A model generated the notes under the pieces. It was given only the letters and a program-made list of their open reading frames with translations, ran no database searches and had not been told where the DNA came from. Positions 1-8,337 of a stretch of 24,602 nt of DNA are shown piece after piece. The DNA comes from a virus. Numbering within the stretch: position 1 is the first letter of the stretch; every line of letters begins with the position of its first letter. Position numbers and translations under genes: made by a program. The DNA is taken from positions 1-24,602 of the IMG/VR virus record IMGVR_UViG_3300042691_002003. One strand, written 5' to 3'.

Positions 1-407
1 GGATAGTAGCGATTGTTCGCAACATACATATCTTCCAAAGTGAAAGATGTTGGTTGTGCGTCTGCGCCGACACCTGTTGCGTTCTTTAGCGTAATAGTAT
101 GTGCGAATGGTGCTGAAGCTCCGCTTGTTGCTACTGAACCCATGATACCGCCGAGCCAATAACCAACTGTGTCAGCAAATACAGGACCAGCCACATCAAT
201 TTCTGTGTGACGGCGACCCTGAATGTATGTGTAGTTTTCAGCCATTGAACCGCGTAGCCCTGTGTCATACAGAGGTGCGATAATATCAACAGGCTTGAAA
301 GCATCTTTGCTGATGGGGATAAAATCCGTTGCTGAAACTGGCGTTGCTGGTGTTACTTCCTTAGCGATGCCGAGGTAACTGCGTACGGAGGGTTTTGCTG
401 ATGCCAT
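1..407 (-). CDS. Probable major tail (tail tube) protein, C-terminus off window
   Basis: The frame opens at ATG 407 with AGGAG upstream at a somewhat long spacing, and stays open to base 1, showing about 135 residues. The visible part contains segments such as DIIAPLYDTGLRGS and YIQGRRHTEIDVAGPV and then a glycine-rich, beta-rich stretch ending near FTLEDMYVANNRYY. This pattern resembles tail tube proteins of long-tailed phages, which polymerise into the DNA conduit of the tail. Position supports it: it follows the adaptor and the probable tail terminator, the usual order in siphoviruses and myoviruses. The C-terminal part is missing, so any Ig-like appendage cannot be judged. The family call is by eye from residue pattern and synteny; another tail structural protein is possible. 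Confidence 0.6.
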   Translation of the reverse strand, partial: MASAKPSVRSYLGIAKEVTPATPVSATDFIPISKDAFKPVDIIAPLYDTGLRGSMAENYTYIQGRRHTEIDVAGPVFADTVGYWLGGIMGSVATSGASAPFAHTITLKNATGVGADAQPTSFTLEDMYVANNRYY

Positions 408-411
408 TTAT

Positions 412-633
412 TCACGCTCCTGCGTTCATGTCAGACGAGGCTGACGGTTTTGATTCTTCTTTTGATTTTTCCTTTGGTGCTGATGCCGCAGGTGCGGATT
501 TAGCAGATGAAGCAAGTGACAATCCCGGAGCCGTTAGACCTTCGGGACCATCAAATGAATCACCTTTCTTGACAGTGATGCCAAGCGTAGGAAAAGAACG
601 CTCAACTTCGCCGTTGTATTCATAACGGGGCAC
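412..633 (-). CDS. Small structural-region protein with SH3-like N-terminus and acidic Ser/Ala tail
   Basis: This 73-residue protein starts at GTG 633, where AAGGAG lies 6 bases upstream; no ATG alternative fits. Residues 1-35 form a short beta-type segment (YNGEVERSFPTLGITVKKGD) of a kind often found in small proteins between the capsid and tail genes of phages. The rest is a low-complexity Ser/Ala/Lys/Glu tail that is probably disordered. It sits between the probable tail terminator and the tail tube gene with gaps of 4 and 10 bases, so it is likely co-expressed with virion genes. I do not recognise a specific function; a head-tail joining or virion accessory role is inferred from position only. 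Confidence 0.6.
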   Translation of the reverse strand: MPRYEYNGEVERSFPTLGITVKKGDSFDGPEGLTAPGLSLASSAKSAPAASAPKEKSKEESKPSASSDMNAGA

Positions 634-643
634 AGGATTCTCC

Positions 644-1156
644 TTATGTTTCTATCATCTGCGTTACGGTGAACCGTATCGCTGCCCAAGTTTCAGTTGC
701 GCCACCTTCGTTAGTTAGTGGCTCACCGTACTGAACATCTATGTTTGGTTCGGCTGCTTGCCAAATCTCGTTCGGATTATCATTACCTAAAGTATGCTGA
801 CCCGCACGAAGTCTTTCTTTTACTGCGTCAATGAGTTGGTCAAAATCGTCCATCGCATCTTCCGCTTCACGCTGTAAAGAGTGATGAAAGATTTGTAACG
901 CAACGCCGTAATCAACACGCTTCCAGCCTTTGCCGAATCCGCCTTGCGACATATCGCCAACGCCACCAATAGCGATACGCGTTTCTTGTTCGTTTTCAAT
1001 GAACACGACTGCTGCTGCGCGTGAGTTTTGACCGGGAAATGAATTCATTTGAAAATTGATACGCTTCGGGAAAGAAGTAAAGACTTGATTCAGCGTAGTT
1101 ATCTGCGCCGAAGAAATCCAGTTCGCGACATTCTCGCGTACTACTCGGCGTGACAT
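644..1156 (-). CDS. Probable tail terminator / head-tail connector protein
   Basis: This is a 170-residue protein whose ATG at 1156 overlaps the stop codon of the adaptor gene (TAATG). It contains alternating beta segments and a central helix (about residues 90-115, EDAMDDFDQLIDAVKERLRAG), then a beta C-terminus ending ATETWAAIRFTVTQMIET. That plan, a strand pair, a long helix with an I/VxxL/IRAG-like ending and a final strand, is typical of small tail-completion proteins that cap the tail tube and join it to the head. The order adaptor, this gene, small protein, tail tube supports the role. No diagnostic motif exists for the family, so this rests on length, predicted topology and synteny. 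A head-closure (stopper) protein is the main alternative. Confidence 0.55.
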   Translation of the reverse strand: MSRRVVRENVANWISSAQITTLNQVFTSFPKRINFQMNSFPGQNSRAAAVVFIENEQETRIAIGGVGDMSQGGFGKGWKRVDYGVALQIFHHSLQREAEDAMDDFDQLIDAVKERLRAGQHTLGNDNPNEIWQAAEPNIDVQYGEPLTNEGGATETWAAIRFTVTQMIET

Positions 1157-2064
1157 TATCTAATCCTGCGATATGGTGCTAACAACGCCATAGCCATGCT
1201 CATATCATCTGAAATGCTGGCTTGAACTTGTGGTGTTGTTGCTTGATTTGGCAGAGTGCCAACAGCCATAGTAAGTGAACTATCACCACGAACTTTGAGC
1301 ATAGCGGTTGTAGCAAGAATAGCAGCCTCTTTGATAGCAGGTGGTAGTGCGGAAATAGAAACACCTGCGGTGTGTGAGTATATCAGAGGACTCGTTAGAG
1401 GAACAGTTGTAGAACCGAAAGTATAAGTTGAGGCTACTGTTACATTCTCAGAATACATGCCGTCATAAATCTTGAGTTGGTCGCCAGCCGTAATGCCTGT
1501 TCCGTTTGTAACAGTTAGCGTTGATTGTGTTGCTACTGCTGTTGCGATGAGGCTGTTTGGATAACCATTGACATAAGTATATTTGAGATATACGACTTGA
1601 CCTGATGTGCTAGGAAAACCAAATTGAATAGGACCTTGTGAAGTAAAAGTTGTGCTGAGGTTTGCGTAAGGAAAAATAATCTGTTGATTTTCTAGCCATG
1701 CAACTGAGCAGTCTTGTGCTTGAATCAAATTAGTTGAAGGATTGCCATACCAAAAATCTGTAAGAGCGATAATAGGGTTGTAGCGTGGGTGAAATTTGAT
1801 AGTTCCGTCAGGCGAGATACGCGAACGCTGTGTTTCTGTTTCTGTTGTTGCGCCTAAAATTTGATTACAATAAGTGTCAATCCATGATGAAGCGCGAGCA
1901 ATAACATTTGCTAATTCGCTGTCTTGAACATCAGGGTCGCTGCTATTGAATACAAGATTGTCAATGTCAATCGCAGTAGGCGCGTTGCGATATTCCTGTG
2001 TAGTGAGATATGGTGTTGAGAATTGCTGTGTGGTTGGGTTGATTGCGTTAGCCACTTGAACCAT
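1156..2064 (-). CDS. Head-tail adaptor (connector) protein
   Basis: This 302-residue protein begins at ATG 2064 and overlaps the upstream zinc-ribbon gene by 17 bases. The N-terminal half has the pattern YLTTQEYRNAPTAIDIDNLV followed by a helix with ELANVIARASSWIDTYCNQ. This matches gp6-type adaptors that bind below the portal ring: an opening helix, then an acidic segment and an 'A..A...ID' helix. A central beta-rich insert (about residues 165-235) contains AGDQLKIYDGMYSENVTV, and a C-terminal helix follows (PPAIKEAAILATTAMLKV). The length is greater than the roughly 100-200 residues usual for simple adaptors because of this insert. It belongs to the head completion module after the capsid gene. 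Confidence 0.65.
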   Translation of the reverse strand: MVQVANAINPTTQQFSTPYLTTQEYRNAPTAIDIDNLVFNSSDPDVQDSELANVIARASSWIDTYCNQILGATTETETQRSRISPDGTIKFHPRYNPIIALTDFWYGNPSTNLIQAQDCSVAWLENQQIIFPYANLSTTFTSQGPIQFGFPSTSGQVVYLKYTYVNGYPNSLIATAVATQSTLTVTNGTGITAGDQLKIYDGMYSENVTVASTYTFGSTTVPLTSPLIYSHTAGVSISALPPAIKEAAILATTAMLKVRGDSSLTMAVGTLPNQATTPQVQASISDDMSMAMALLAPYRRIR

Positions 2065-2329
2065 CTCTCTCTATTCGTTCGTTCTCATGCCCACAACGAG
2101 AACATTTCTTGAACCATGAACCAAATCCACATTGCGTACATGGGTAGCCTTGACCTTCAATAAACCCACTCGCGCTTGCGATGCCTAAGCCTTCTTCTTT
2201 CAATTTGCGTTCCAATTTCGGATTATCCACATGAAATAATCCATCTTTACCTGCTTTGATTACTTTAGTGCCGCGTTTAGTTTTGATGCCTATTTCGCGT
2301 AGTCCTTGCGGTGGAATGAATCTGCCCAT
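2048..2329 (-). CDS. Small virion-region protein with C-terminal zinc ribbon
   Basis: The start at ATG 2329 is preferred over an in-frame TTG at 2362. AGGAG lies 7 bases upstream of 2329, and the previous gene stops just before it (stop at 2340-2342). The 93-residue product starts MGRFIPPQGLREIGI, has a short beta segment with HVDNPKLERKLKEEGLG, and ends with a C-x2-C...C-x2-C ribbon (CTQCGFGSWFKKCSRCGHE). The first half resembles small proteins placed after the capsid gene in other phages, with a strand pair reading 'G..HVDNPK...KLKEEG'. I do not recognise a named family. A structural zinc site in a head-associated or completion protein is plausible from context. Confidence 0.7.
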   Translation of the reverse strand: MGRFIPPQGLREIGIKTKRGTKVIKAGKDGLFHVDNPKLERKLKEEGLGIASASGFIEGQGYPCTQCGFGSWFKKCSRCGHENERIERDGSSG

Positions 2330-2339
2330 AATGCCTCTC

Positions 2340-2531
2340 CTAAATAGACCACCAGCCACCAAATTTGGCTTTTCCGCTGGCTATCCATTCCCGATGTAAT
2401 TCGTGCTGTATTGACCAATCTGTTTCATGTGTGTTGTAGCCACAATGTGGACACAATGTAGCGCCAATATGTTTATACACATGCTCGCAGTGAACAAGGG
2501 TGCGCCCACTATTTGACGCACCCTCACTCAT
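2340..2531 (-). CDS. Small conserved zinc-binding protein next to the capsid gene
   Basis: This 63-residue product runs from ATG 2531, 13 bases after the capsid stop, to a TAG at 2340. It has the ligand-like cluster HCEHVYKHIGATLCPHCGYN followed by HETDW and a Trp-rich end (FGGWWSI). The Cys/His spacing suggests a single zinc site. It forms a small cluster with the next gene, which also carries a zinc ribbon. The function is unknown to me. Its position between the capsid and adaptor genes suggests late expression and possibly a virion-associated or assembly role. Confidence 0.65.
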   Translation of the reverse strand: MSEGASNSGRTLVHCEHVYKHIGATLCPHCGYNTHETDWSIQHELHREWIASGKAKFGGWWSI

Positions 2532-2544
2532 TATTCAGTTGTAA

Positions 2545-4209
2545 CTATGCTTGCTGAATTCCGGAAACTGCGCCGTTCCATGCAGGAGCGTAGCAGAAGA
2601 ATGTTCCACGGAAGTAGGTGCTGAAGTCATAGGAGAACTGAACAACAGGCCATTGAATGCCCATGTAGTCCTGTACATTGATAACAGCCCATACATCAGA
2701 AACTTCTGTGTCAGGAATTGGAAGCGTGTAGGAAAGCACAGGGCTTACGCCTTGTGTTAGCCATGGGTGAACAGTCAGAGGAACCATCTTACCAGTGATT
2801 TCATTGTAAAGAGCACCGATGGTTGCGCCACCAACATAATCTCCAACATCAGTTTGTGTGAGGTTTAGACGATAGTTAGCAGTTGAGCCGTTCTTGATTG
2901 CATCAGAAAGTTGCTTGCGGTCAGAGCCGTTGATGAGAATTTCATCTGGGTCAGCCTTGACATTGTTGTAGAGGTTATAGAAGACCTCTTGATATTCAAC
3001 TCCCGGATTTCCGGTGCTGAATGTGGTGTTGATTGTGTTGTTGTAACCGCTGTTTGGACCGAGAACTGTTGGAAGAATTCCGTCATATCCAGTCGCGTAA
3101 GCAGAGGTGTTACCTGCTGCGTTGATTGTAGCAACAGTTGTTCCTGTTGTTGGAAGCGCACCAGTTACATTGAAAGTAGTGGTTGCGGTTGTTCCAGCAT
3201 AGAACATTGCTGAATCAGCAGGAGCAGATGAGCCAGTTCCAACATAAACATCATAAGCAACTGCGCCTGTTACAGCAGCAATTGTTACCTTGATGTATTC
3301 AGTTGAAGCAGGTGTGTCGCTACCAGCAGCAGAAGCGGTTGTTCCGCCAAATGCGCCAGCAGAAGCAACTACCTTGACCCATACCTTGCCAGTTACACCA
3401 GTAACAGCAGGAAGTTGAGAAGTAGCAGCAGTAGCAACTACGGTTGGAGCAGCAGGTACTGCGAGCAGACCTGAGTATGCGCTAGCAGTTCCGCGTGCGA
3501 ACAAGAGCATGCGCTCTTCCATCAACATTGTTGCGTATAGCGTAGATGTTGAGGAAAGTTGGCGAAGGTCTTGATATCCCATACCTGAGAAGTTCGCATC
3601 GAACGAAACTTGGTCAGATAGTGAGTAGGAGTTGTAAGGCAACACGAGGTCGTCTGCTGTGTAGGAAATCTGTGGACCGCGCTCTAAGTAGAGTGGGTTA
3701 GATGCTCCCGGAGCAAAGTTGTTCTGAGTTGTTTCAGTAATACCTGGCCAAATGTTTCCTTGTCCGCCAGTTCCGGTACCAGTGTATCCAAGAATTCTCT
3801 TGACACGATGTGAGGTACCAACTCCACGCTTGCGTGGGAGTTTGTTACGGAGAGGTGTTGGGCGAGGTGTTAGAAGTTTCGCAGGTGCTTCGAGGTCGAA
3901 TGCTGCGAACGATGAAGTAAGTGGCTGAGTAAGAGTGATTTCCTTATTGATATCACCAACTGCGCCACGCTGTGCTGCGAGAGCGTTGTTCAATGAAGCA
4001 ACAGCATCAGGAGAGAGCGACTTGTTAGCAACAAGTGCTTCAATCTGTGATACGGCATCAGTTGAACCACCAAGAGTTTCACCATCGAACGAGCGAGGCG
4101 CGGAAAGTGCCTTGCTTAGTTCTGAGGTGTATTCCTCATGGCGCTCAGCAGCAACTTTTGGATTGGACTCGTTGTACAAGTCCGCTGCTTTGAGTTGTGT
4201 TTTAGCCAT
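2545..4209 (-). CDS. Major capsid protein, HK97-like, with inserted fibronectin-like domain
   Basis: This 554-residue protein directly follows the protease-scaffold gene, as major capsid genes do. Residues 1-95 are charged and helical, like a scaffold-type N-arm, then KLLTPRPTPLRNKLPRKRG (about 111-129) leads into the HK97-type body. Body segments include PQISYTADDLVLPYNSYSLS, a long helix near 212-238 with YATMLMEERMLLFARGT, and VKADPDEILINGSDRKQLSD near the C-terminal half. Between about 252 and 366 lies a Thr/Ala-rich beta domain with the fibronectin/Ig pattern (PAAPTVVAT at its start, AYDVYVGTGSSAPADSAMFY later). The start at ATG 4209 has only a weak purine-rich ribosome site (AGAAAG). 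Fold assignment is from pattern and synteny. Confidence 0.85.
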   Translation of the reverse strand: MAKTQLKAADLYNESNPKVAAERHEEYTSELSKALSAPRSFDGETLGGSTDAVSQIEALVANKSLSPDAVASLNNALAAQRGAVGDINKEITLTQPLTSSFAAFDLEAPAKLLTPRPTPLRNKLPRKRGVGTSHRVKRILGYTGTGTGGQGNIWPGITETTQNNFAPGASNPLYLERGPQISYTADDLVLPYNSYSLSDQVSFDANFSGMGYQDLRQLSSTSTLYATMLMEERMLLFARGTASAYSGLLAVPAAPTVVATAATSQLPAVTGVTGKVWVKVVASAGAFGGTTASAAGSDTPASTEYIKVTIAAVTGAVAYDVYVGTGSSAPADSAMFYAGTTATTTFNVTGALPTTGTTVATINAAGNTSAYATGYDGILPTVLGPNSGYNNTINTTFSTGNPGVEYQEVFYNLYNNVKADPDEILINGSDRKQLSDAIKNGSTANYRLNLTQTDVGDYVGGATIGALYNEITGKMVPLTVHPWLTQGVSPVLSYTLPIPDTEVSDVWAVINVQDYMGIQWPVVQFSYDFSTYFRGTFFCYAPAWNGAVSGIQQA

Positions 4210-4229
4210 TGTTATCTTTCTGTAAAGAG

Positions 4230-5588
4230 TTACGCCTTGACTTCGGTTTCCGCTTTAGCAAGATAATCTTTTGCCATTTCGCGGTATCCCTTAGCCAAAT
4301 CGTTATCGGTTGTTGCGGAAGCCTTTGCTAGATATAAATCTGCTTTTGCTTTCCACTCGTTGTTTGTTTTAGCACCTGTCGCTATGGTTGTCCGTTTTGG
4401 ACCGCCACCTATTGCGAGAGATTTTGCCGTTGCTAACTCTGATTCAAGTCCAGCAGCCTTGTTCTCTACCGCCTCTTTTGCGGATTTCAACTCAGCGACT
4501 TGTGCTTCAACAGATGCGATAGCACTCTTTACGGCTTTCTCAACGATGTCAGTAATATTGACATCAGCGAGCAGGGATTTCTCTGCCGAGTCTTCCTCGT
4601 CAGAATCTTCTTCAATAATCGTTCCTACTTCTTCAATAGTTGAAGGTGGAAGGATTGTTTCAACGCTCTTTGGCGTTGGTGGTTGAATAGCAGGTGTTGG
4701 TACTGGTGTTTGGTCAGGTGTGACCATGACAGCAGTAGAAACATTTGGATTGCCATGTGATTGTGAAGGCATGTTACAGCCGCACTCTAGGCACTTGTGT
4801 ACAGACTTGTCAGCCATTTCGTTGTCTTCAACAACAACTTCTTTCTTGGCTTCTTCTAATTCGTGTTGCGCAGTTTCGGCGCCAATCATTGGACCCTCAG
4901 CGGTTTCTTCCTCTGCTGATTCGCCATATTGCTTTTCAATATCGTCATAACCGCATTCTTTGCACATGCGTGTTACTTCGTCTAGTGCTTTGCGAGCAGC
5001 AGCGTAACGCTCAACCATTTCATCACGGGAAGGAACATTTTTGGCTTCACCGCTCATAGGCATCGCTTCTGCTGCCATCTCTTTCTCTATGTTAGTTTCC
5101 ACCAGTTCCTCTACTTTCGTTAGTGACTTATCACCATTGACTGATTTAGCCAAAACAAGTTGGCAATTTGGATTAGCAGGTCTATCGACCAAACTAACTT
5201 CTACGATTTGACCATCAACAATGCGACCATTTGCCGCCTTCTGGTCTCTAACAACACGCGGAGATTTGATTCCGATGCTGAAACCTTTGAGTACGCGAGA
5301 TTTTACTTTCTTGACAGAAACAGGGTCTACTACTAGCGCAGAGATGTAGTGTCCGTCTGATTTCTTTTCGTATTCTTCTGCAACACCAGCCGCGATATTG
5401 CTGTGTTGTTCACGGATATTTCCACCAGTCATGAACCATTCAGGCATAGCCTTATCTAGCCAAACAGGGTCACAGATTTGTTGGTCAATATCTAGCGCAT
5501 CGTCTGTTGCTTTACCATAGACGGTGAGCGTTCCATCGCCATTATCGTCCATCTTGACGATGCCAGCATAGATGCTTGTTTCTTTCAT
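4230..5588 (-). CDS. Prohead protease fused to scaffold domain
   Basis: This 452-residue protein starts at ATG 5588, with AAAGGA 6 bases upstream; longer in-frame ATGs at 5618 and 5594 lack proper spacing and the first would overlap the previous gene. Residues 1-150 match HK97-type prohead proteases: His62 in REQHSNIAAG, Ser104 in VLKGFSIGIKS and the family signature VEVSLVDRPANP. The remainder is acidic and helical with a coiled coil near residues 350-395 (VEAQVAELKSAKEAVENKAA), expected of an internal scaffold that is cleaved away on maturation. It also carries two CxxC pairs (CKECG and CLECGC) that could form a zinc site. It sits directly before the capsid gene. Confidence 0.85.
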   Translation of the reverse strand: MKETSIYAGIVKMDDNGDGTLTVYGKATDDALDIDQQICDPVWLDKAMPEWFMTGGNIREQHSNIAAGVAEEYEKKSDGHYISALVVDPVSVKKVKSRVLKGFSIGIKSPRVVRDQKAANGRIVDGQIVEVSLVDRPANPNCQLVLAKSVNGDKSLTKVEELVETNIEKEMAAEAMPMSGEAKNVPSRDEMVERYAAARKALDEVTRMCKECGYDDIEKQYGESAEEETAEGPMIGAETAQHELEEAKKEVVVEDNEMADKSVHKCLECGCNMPSQSHGNPNVSTAVMVTPDQTPVPTPAIQPPTPKSVETILPPSTIEEVGTIIEEDSDEEDSAEKSLLADVNITDIVEKAVKSAIASVEAQVAELKSAKEAVENKAAGLESELATAKSLAIGGGPKRTTIATGAKTNNEWKAKADLYLAKASATTDNDLAKGYREMAKDYLAKAETEVKA

Positions 5589-5598
5589 GTTCATTCCT

Positions 5599-6453
5599 TT
5601 ACTCTGCGTCTTCGCCATAAACTGCTGCCCATTCTTGCGTATCTACTACATAAGGAGCAATATCGCACATACAGTTCGGGTGAACTGGTGGGTCGCCGTT
5701 GCGCCATTCTTCACCAATAGGTATTGGCGATTGGTCATAATTTTCTTGGCAATCCTCGCAAGGGTCTGCGACTAGCCATTGAACCATCTCTACTCCGCTA
5801 TCGCGGTAGAGGTCTTTACTAGCCTGAACAACAGCGTTACTGCTTTCAGTTCCAGCAATCATCAATGCTCGTTCAGGGTCATTGAGTATTGCTTCTAAAT
5901 CTTTTGCCATAGCGCGCCGAGAAAGACCCTGTTTTAGACCTTCAGCAAGGCTTGTGCCAATGCGGTCTAGGGTCGTTCGAGTAATTCCTTGAAGTTTCAA
6001 TCCGCGAGCGTCTAAGAGGCGTTTGAGCCCGTTTGGTGGGGCAAGTAATCTTGCTGCTGCTCTATTTCCCGGACGCCATGTAGCCCAGTTGATTCCAAGC
6101 GAACGCCGTAATTGTTTTGGGCTTGGTGCTGCTTTGCGCAGACCGAGAGCGCGAGCCAATTCGTAGTCTGTAATGTCCTCACCAAGAACCCACGAGTCTG
6201 CGTAGATTCTGCCGAGCGCACTATTTAGAACTTCTTTATCTTTGATTTGAATATGAACTCTAGCCCAGTCGCGAGCCATCTGCGTTGAGATAGTTCTTGG
6301 CGTATTGCCCTCTGTGCTGTCAATCGGGTCTTGCGTTGAAAACCACGCATCTAGTATTTGGTCAATACTGACAAGCGCATTGAGTCCTTGACGAACTGAA
6401 CGAACATGGCGAACAGCGAGTCTTGTTTTGAGTCGCGTTCTGTTCGGTTTCAT
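5599..6453 (-). CDS. MuF/SPP1 gp7-like minor head protein
   Basis: This is a 284-residue protein whose ATG at 6453 overlaps the portal stop codon (TAATG). The C-terminal part holds the MuF-family signature: VEMVQWLVADPCEDCQENYD, then a Gly-rich turn and PPVHPNCMCDIAPYV, with the C-x2-C...H-x2-C-x-C arrangement typical of the family. The N-terminal part is helical and basic. Proteins of this family are minor head components encoded beside the portal gene and are thought to be packaged in the capsid near the portal. Placement between portal and protease agrees with the usual order. No toxin or enzyme domain is appended; the protein ends soon after the signature. Confidence 0.82.
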   Translation of the reverse strand: MKPNRTRLKTRLAVRHVRSVRQGLNALVSIDQILDAWFSTQDPIDSTEGNTPRTISTQMARDWARVHIQIKDKEVLNSALGRIYADSWVLGEDITDYELARALGLRKAAPSPKQLRRSLGINWATWRPGNRAAARLLAPPNGLKRLLDARGLKLQGITRTTLDRIGTSLAEGLKQGLSRRAMAKDLEAILNDPERALMIAGTESSNAVVQASKDLYRDSGVEMVQWLVADPCEDCQENYDQSPIPIGEEWRNGDPPVHPNCMCDIAPYVVDTQEWAAVYGEDAE

Positions 6454-8327
6454 TAGAGTCCTAAGTATCTCTCCATGTGCCAGCGAGCAGATTCCTCATC
6501 GCCTAACGCAACATACTTGTTGATGATTTCAGCATATTCAGGTTCTACATGCTCAAAGTTGAAAGAACGATTGCGGTGACCTTTGCGTAGCCACTTCAGG
6601 AATTTCTTAGCCTCCTGAGTAGCCGAATCACTTTCTTCTTCCTTCTTTTCCTCTGCCACCTCTTGAACCAGTTGTCCTTCTTCGGTTTGAGGTTGGTTGC
6701 CGATGGTGAGTTCGCTGTCAATCGCCTCAGCATCAGGACCTTCAAGAGCACTTGCGCTTGCTGCTGTTGCGGCATCAATGATTCCTTCCGGTGATAGGAA
6801 GAACAATCCGCTACCGCTATAAAGCATTGGCATATCTGCCTGTGGCGTATCTAGCAATGGTAATCCGTTGATAGAACGCGCTTCATTGACGGTGCGCCCA
6901 CCATTCTTCAATTCAATGTCAATGCGGCGTGCTTCTGCTTCTGTATCAACCTTTGATTCAAATTGAATACGGAATTCAAGTTCGCGTGGCATGCCGAGAT
7001 AAACATAAGAAAGATTTGTAAGTTGTTTGCTAATCCAATCTACAAGCGGAGCGATACCAATAACTTCGCCTGAGAGTGTTTCGCCTTGTTGTAGTCCTGA
7101 AGCTCCTAGCGAACCTGAACCACTAAATCCAATTTCACTTGGTAGAACACCAAAATGACCGCAGATAGATGTAACAAGATAATTATCTAGAACATCTTTG
7201 AACTTTTCACCATAACCATCAAATTGATGTGGTGTCATACCAGCAGGTAGAACGCGAGCGCGCTTACGCTGTGGAGTTTGACCAGCAAGGTCATCGTTGA
7301 AGATATTCTCATACGCACGAAGCAACTCAGGATTGTTACCGAAAGTCGCATCGGTTTGGAACATTAGTTCAGGGAGTACGCCATCTGTATACTCTGCTCG
7401 TAACCATTGTTGTCTTCGCAAATAAATGTCAGCAAGAGGTAATGACCGCTCAGTTGGGGAAAATCCATAGATAGTCCATGAGCGTCTATTTTTGACCAAA
7501 TAAGATAATTCGTCAGAGGTAAATTCCCCATCAGCATCTTCCATTTCCATCGGCGCCATGAATTCACTACGAGGAAATCCGTAAAGAATCTGTTGGAACG
7601 CAGGGTTAGGTGGTATCGGGCGCATGCCTCGGTCGTCAATAAGTGGCTTGATAGTTGAACCATCAAGAACTTGAAATCCGTATAACTCTCCGCCTACTGA
7701 TTTTTGTGGCCAAATCGCCCACGCATCAATCACTAGAATTTCTTCAAGCGAAAGATTTATCCAATCAGTGAATGTATAACCATTAGCGCGGTCAGGGTTT
7801 TCCCAGAATGAACGCAAACGAGCAATATCTTCTGTGAATTTTTCGCGAGCAGAAGCCATCGCACGAACATGGTCTTTGCCTGATTCTGCTGCTATGCGCT
7901 CAGACGCATCTTCGCTGAGGACAATATCCCAATCCATGCCTGTAATTTTGTTCTTTACAACTTCTAAGCAACGGCGAATAATATCTACTTGGTCAGCAGT
8001 AGCACGAAGCGTCTTGAAAGGAATAAGACGCGTTTCCGTAATATTGATATTCTGCGCAACTTGATATTCATATCGGCGTGGGTCAGGACGACCATCTTCG
8101 CGTAATGGATTTATCGCTCCCGGAACAATAGGTTGCCCAGGAGTAAAAGGAACATTTGGCCAAATTGGATTACGAGGTAATCCTACGGATTGACCGTATG
8201 TTTGATTCATAGGTCGCGAGCGATTGACCATATCTTGTTCAGAAATAGTCACAGTTCCGGGCGGAAGATTTGGTGCTTTCTGTATCTCCGCCGCAACTGC
8301 TCGCGCCAATCTGTCGAACAGACCCAC
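6453..8327 (-). CDS. Portal protein
   Basis: This 624-residue protein starts at GTG 8327; AGGAGG stands exactly 6 bases upstream and no ATG is better placed. Portal-like segments include TRLIPFKTLRATADQVDIIRR followed by VVKNKITGMDWDIVLSED, the helix-rich mid region with WINLSLEEILVIDAWAIWPQ, and the stem region near PSEIGFSGSGSLGASG. Portals form a dodecameric ring at one capsid vertex through which the terminase pumps DNA. The C-terminal 110 residues are acidic and then end with FLKWLRKGHRNRSFNFEHV, a tail seen in portals of related phages. It lies between the fibre-like gene and the MuF gene, and overlaps the latter by 1 base. Confidence 0.85.
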   Translation of the reverse strand: MGLFDRLARAVAAEIQKAPNLPPGTVTISEQDMVNRSRPMNQTYGQSVGLPRNPIWPNVPFTPGQPIVPGAINPLREDGRPDPRRYEYQVAQNINITETRLIPFKTLRATADQVDIIRRCLEVVKNKITGMDWDIVLSEDASERIAAESGKDHVRAMASAREKFTEDIARLRSFWENPDRANGYTFTDWINLSLEEILVIDAWAIWPQKSVGGELYGFQVLDGSTIKPLIDDRGMRPIPPNPAFQQILYGFPRSEFMAPMEMEDADGEFTSDELSYLVKNRRSWTIYGFSPTERSLPLADIYLRRQQWLRAEYTDGVLPELMFQTDATFGNNPELLRAYENIFNDDLAGQTPQRKRARVLPAGMTPHQFDGYGEKFKDVLDNYLVTSICGHFGVLPSEIGFSGSGSLGASGLQQGETLSGEVIGIAPLVDWISKQLTNLSYVYLGMPRELEFRIQFESKVDTEAEARRIDIELKNGGRTVNEARSINGLPLLDTPQADMPMLYSGSGLFFLSPEGIIDAATAASASALEGPDAEAIDSELTIGNQPQTEEGQLVQEVAEEKKEEESDSATQEAKKFLKWLRKGHRNRSFNFEHVEPEYAEIINKYVALGDEESARWHMERYLGL

Positions 8328-8337
8328 GCTATGCCTC

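Noticed and set aside
5588-5618. Shared MAKTQ start of the longer protease-scaffold frame and the capsid protein as a duplicated leader
   Set aside because: The ribosome site supports a protease start at 5588, downstream of this segment, and codons differ between the two.
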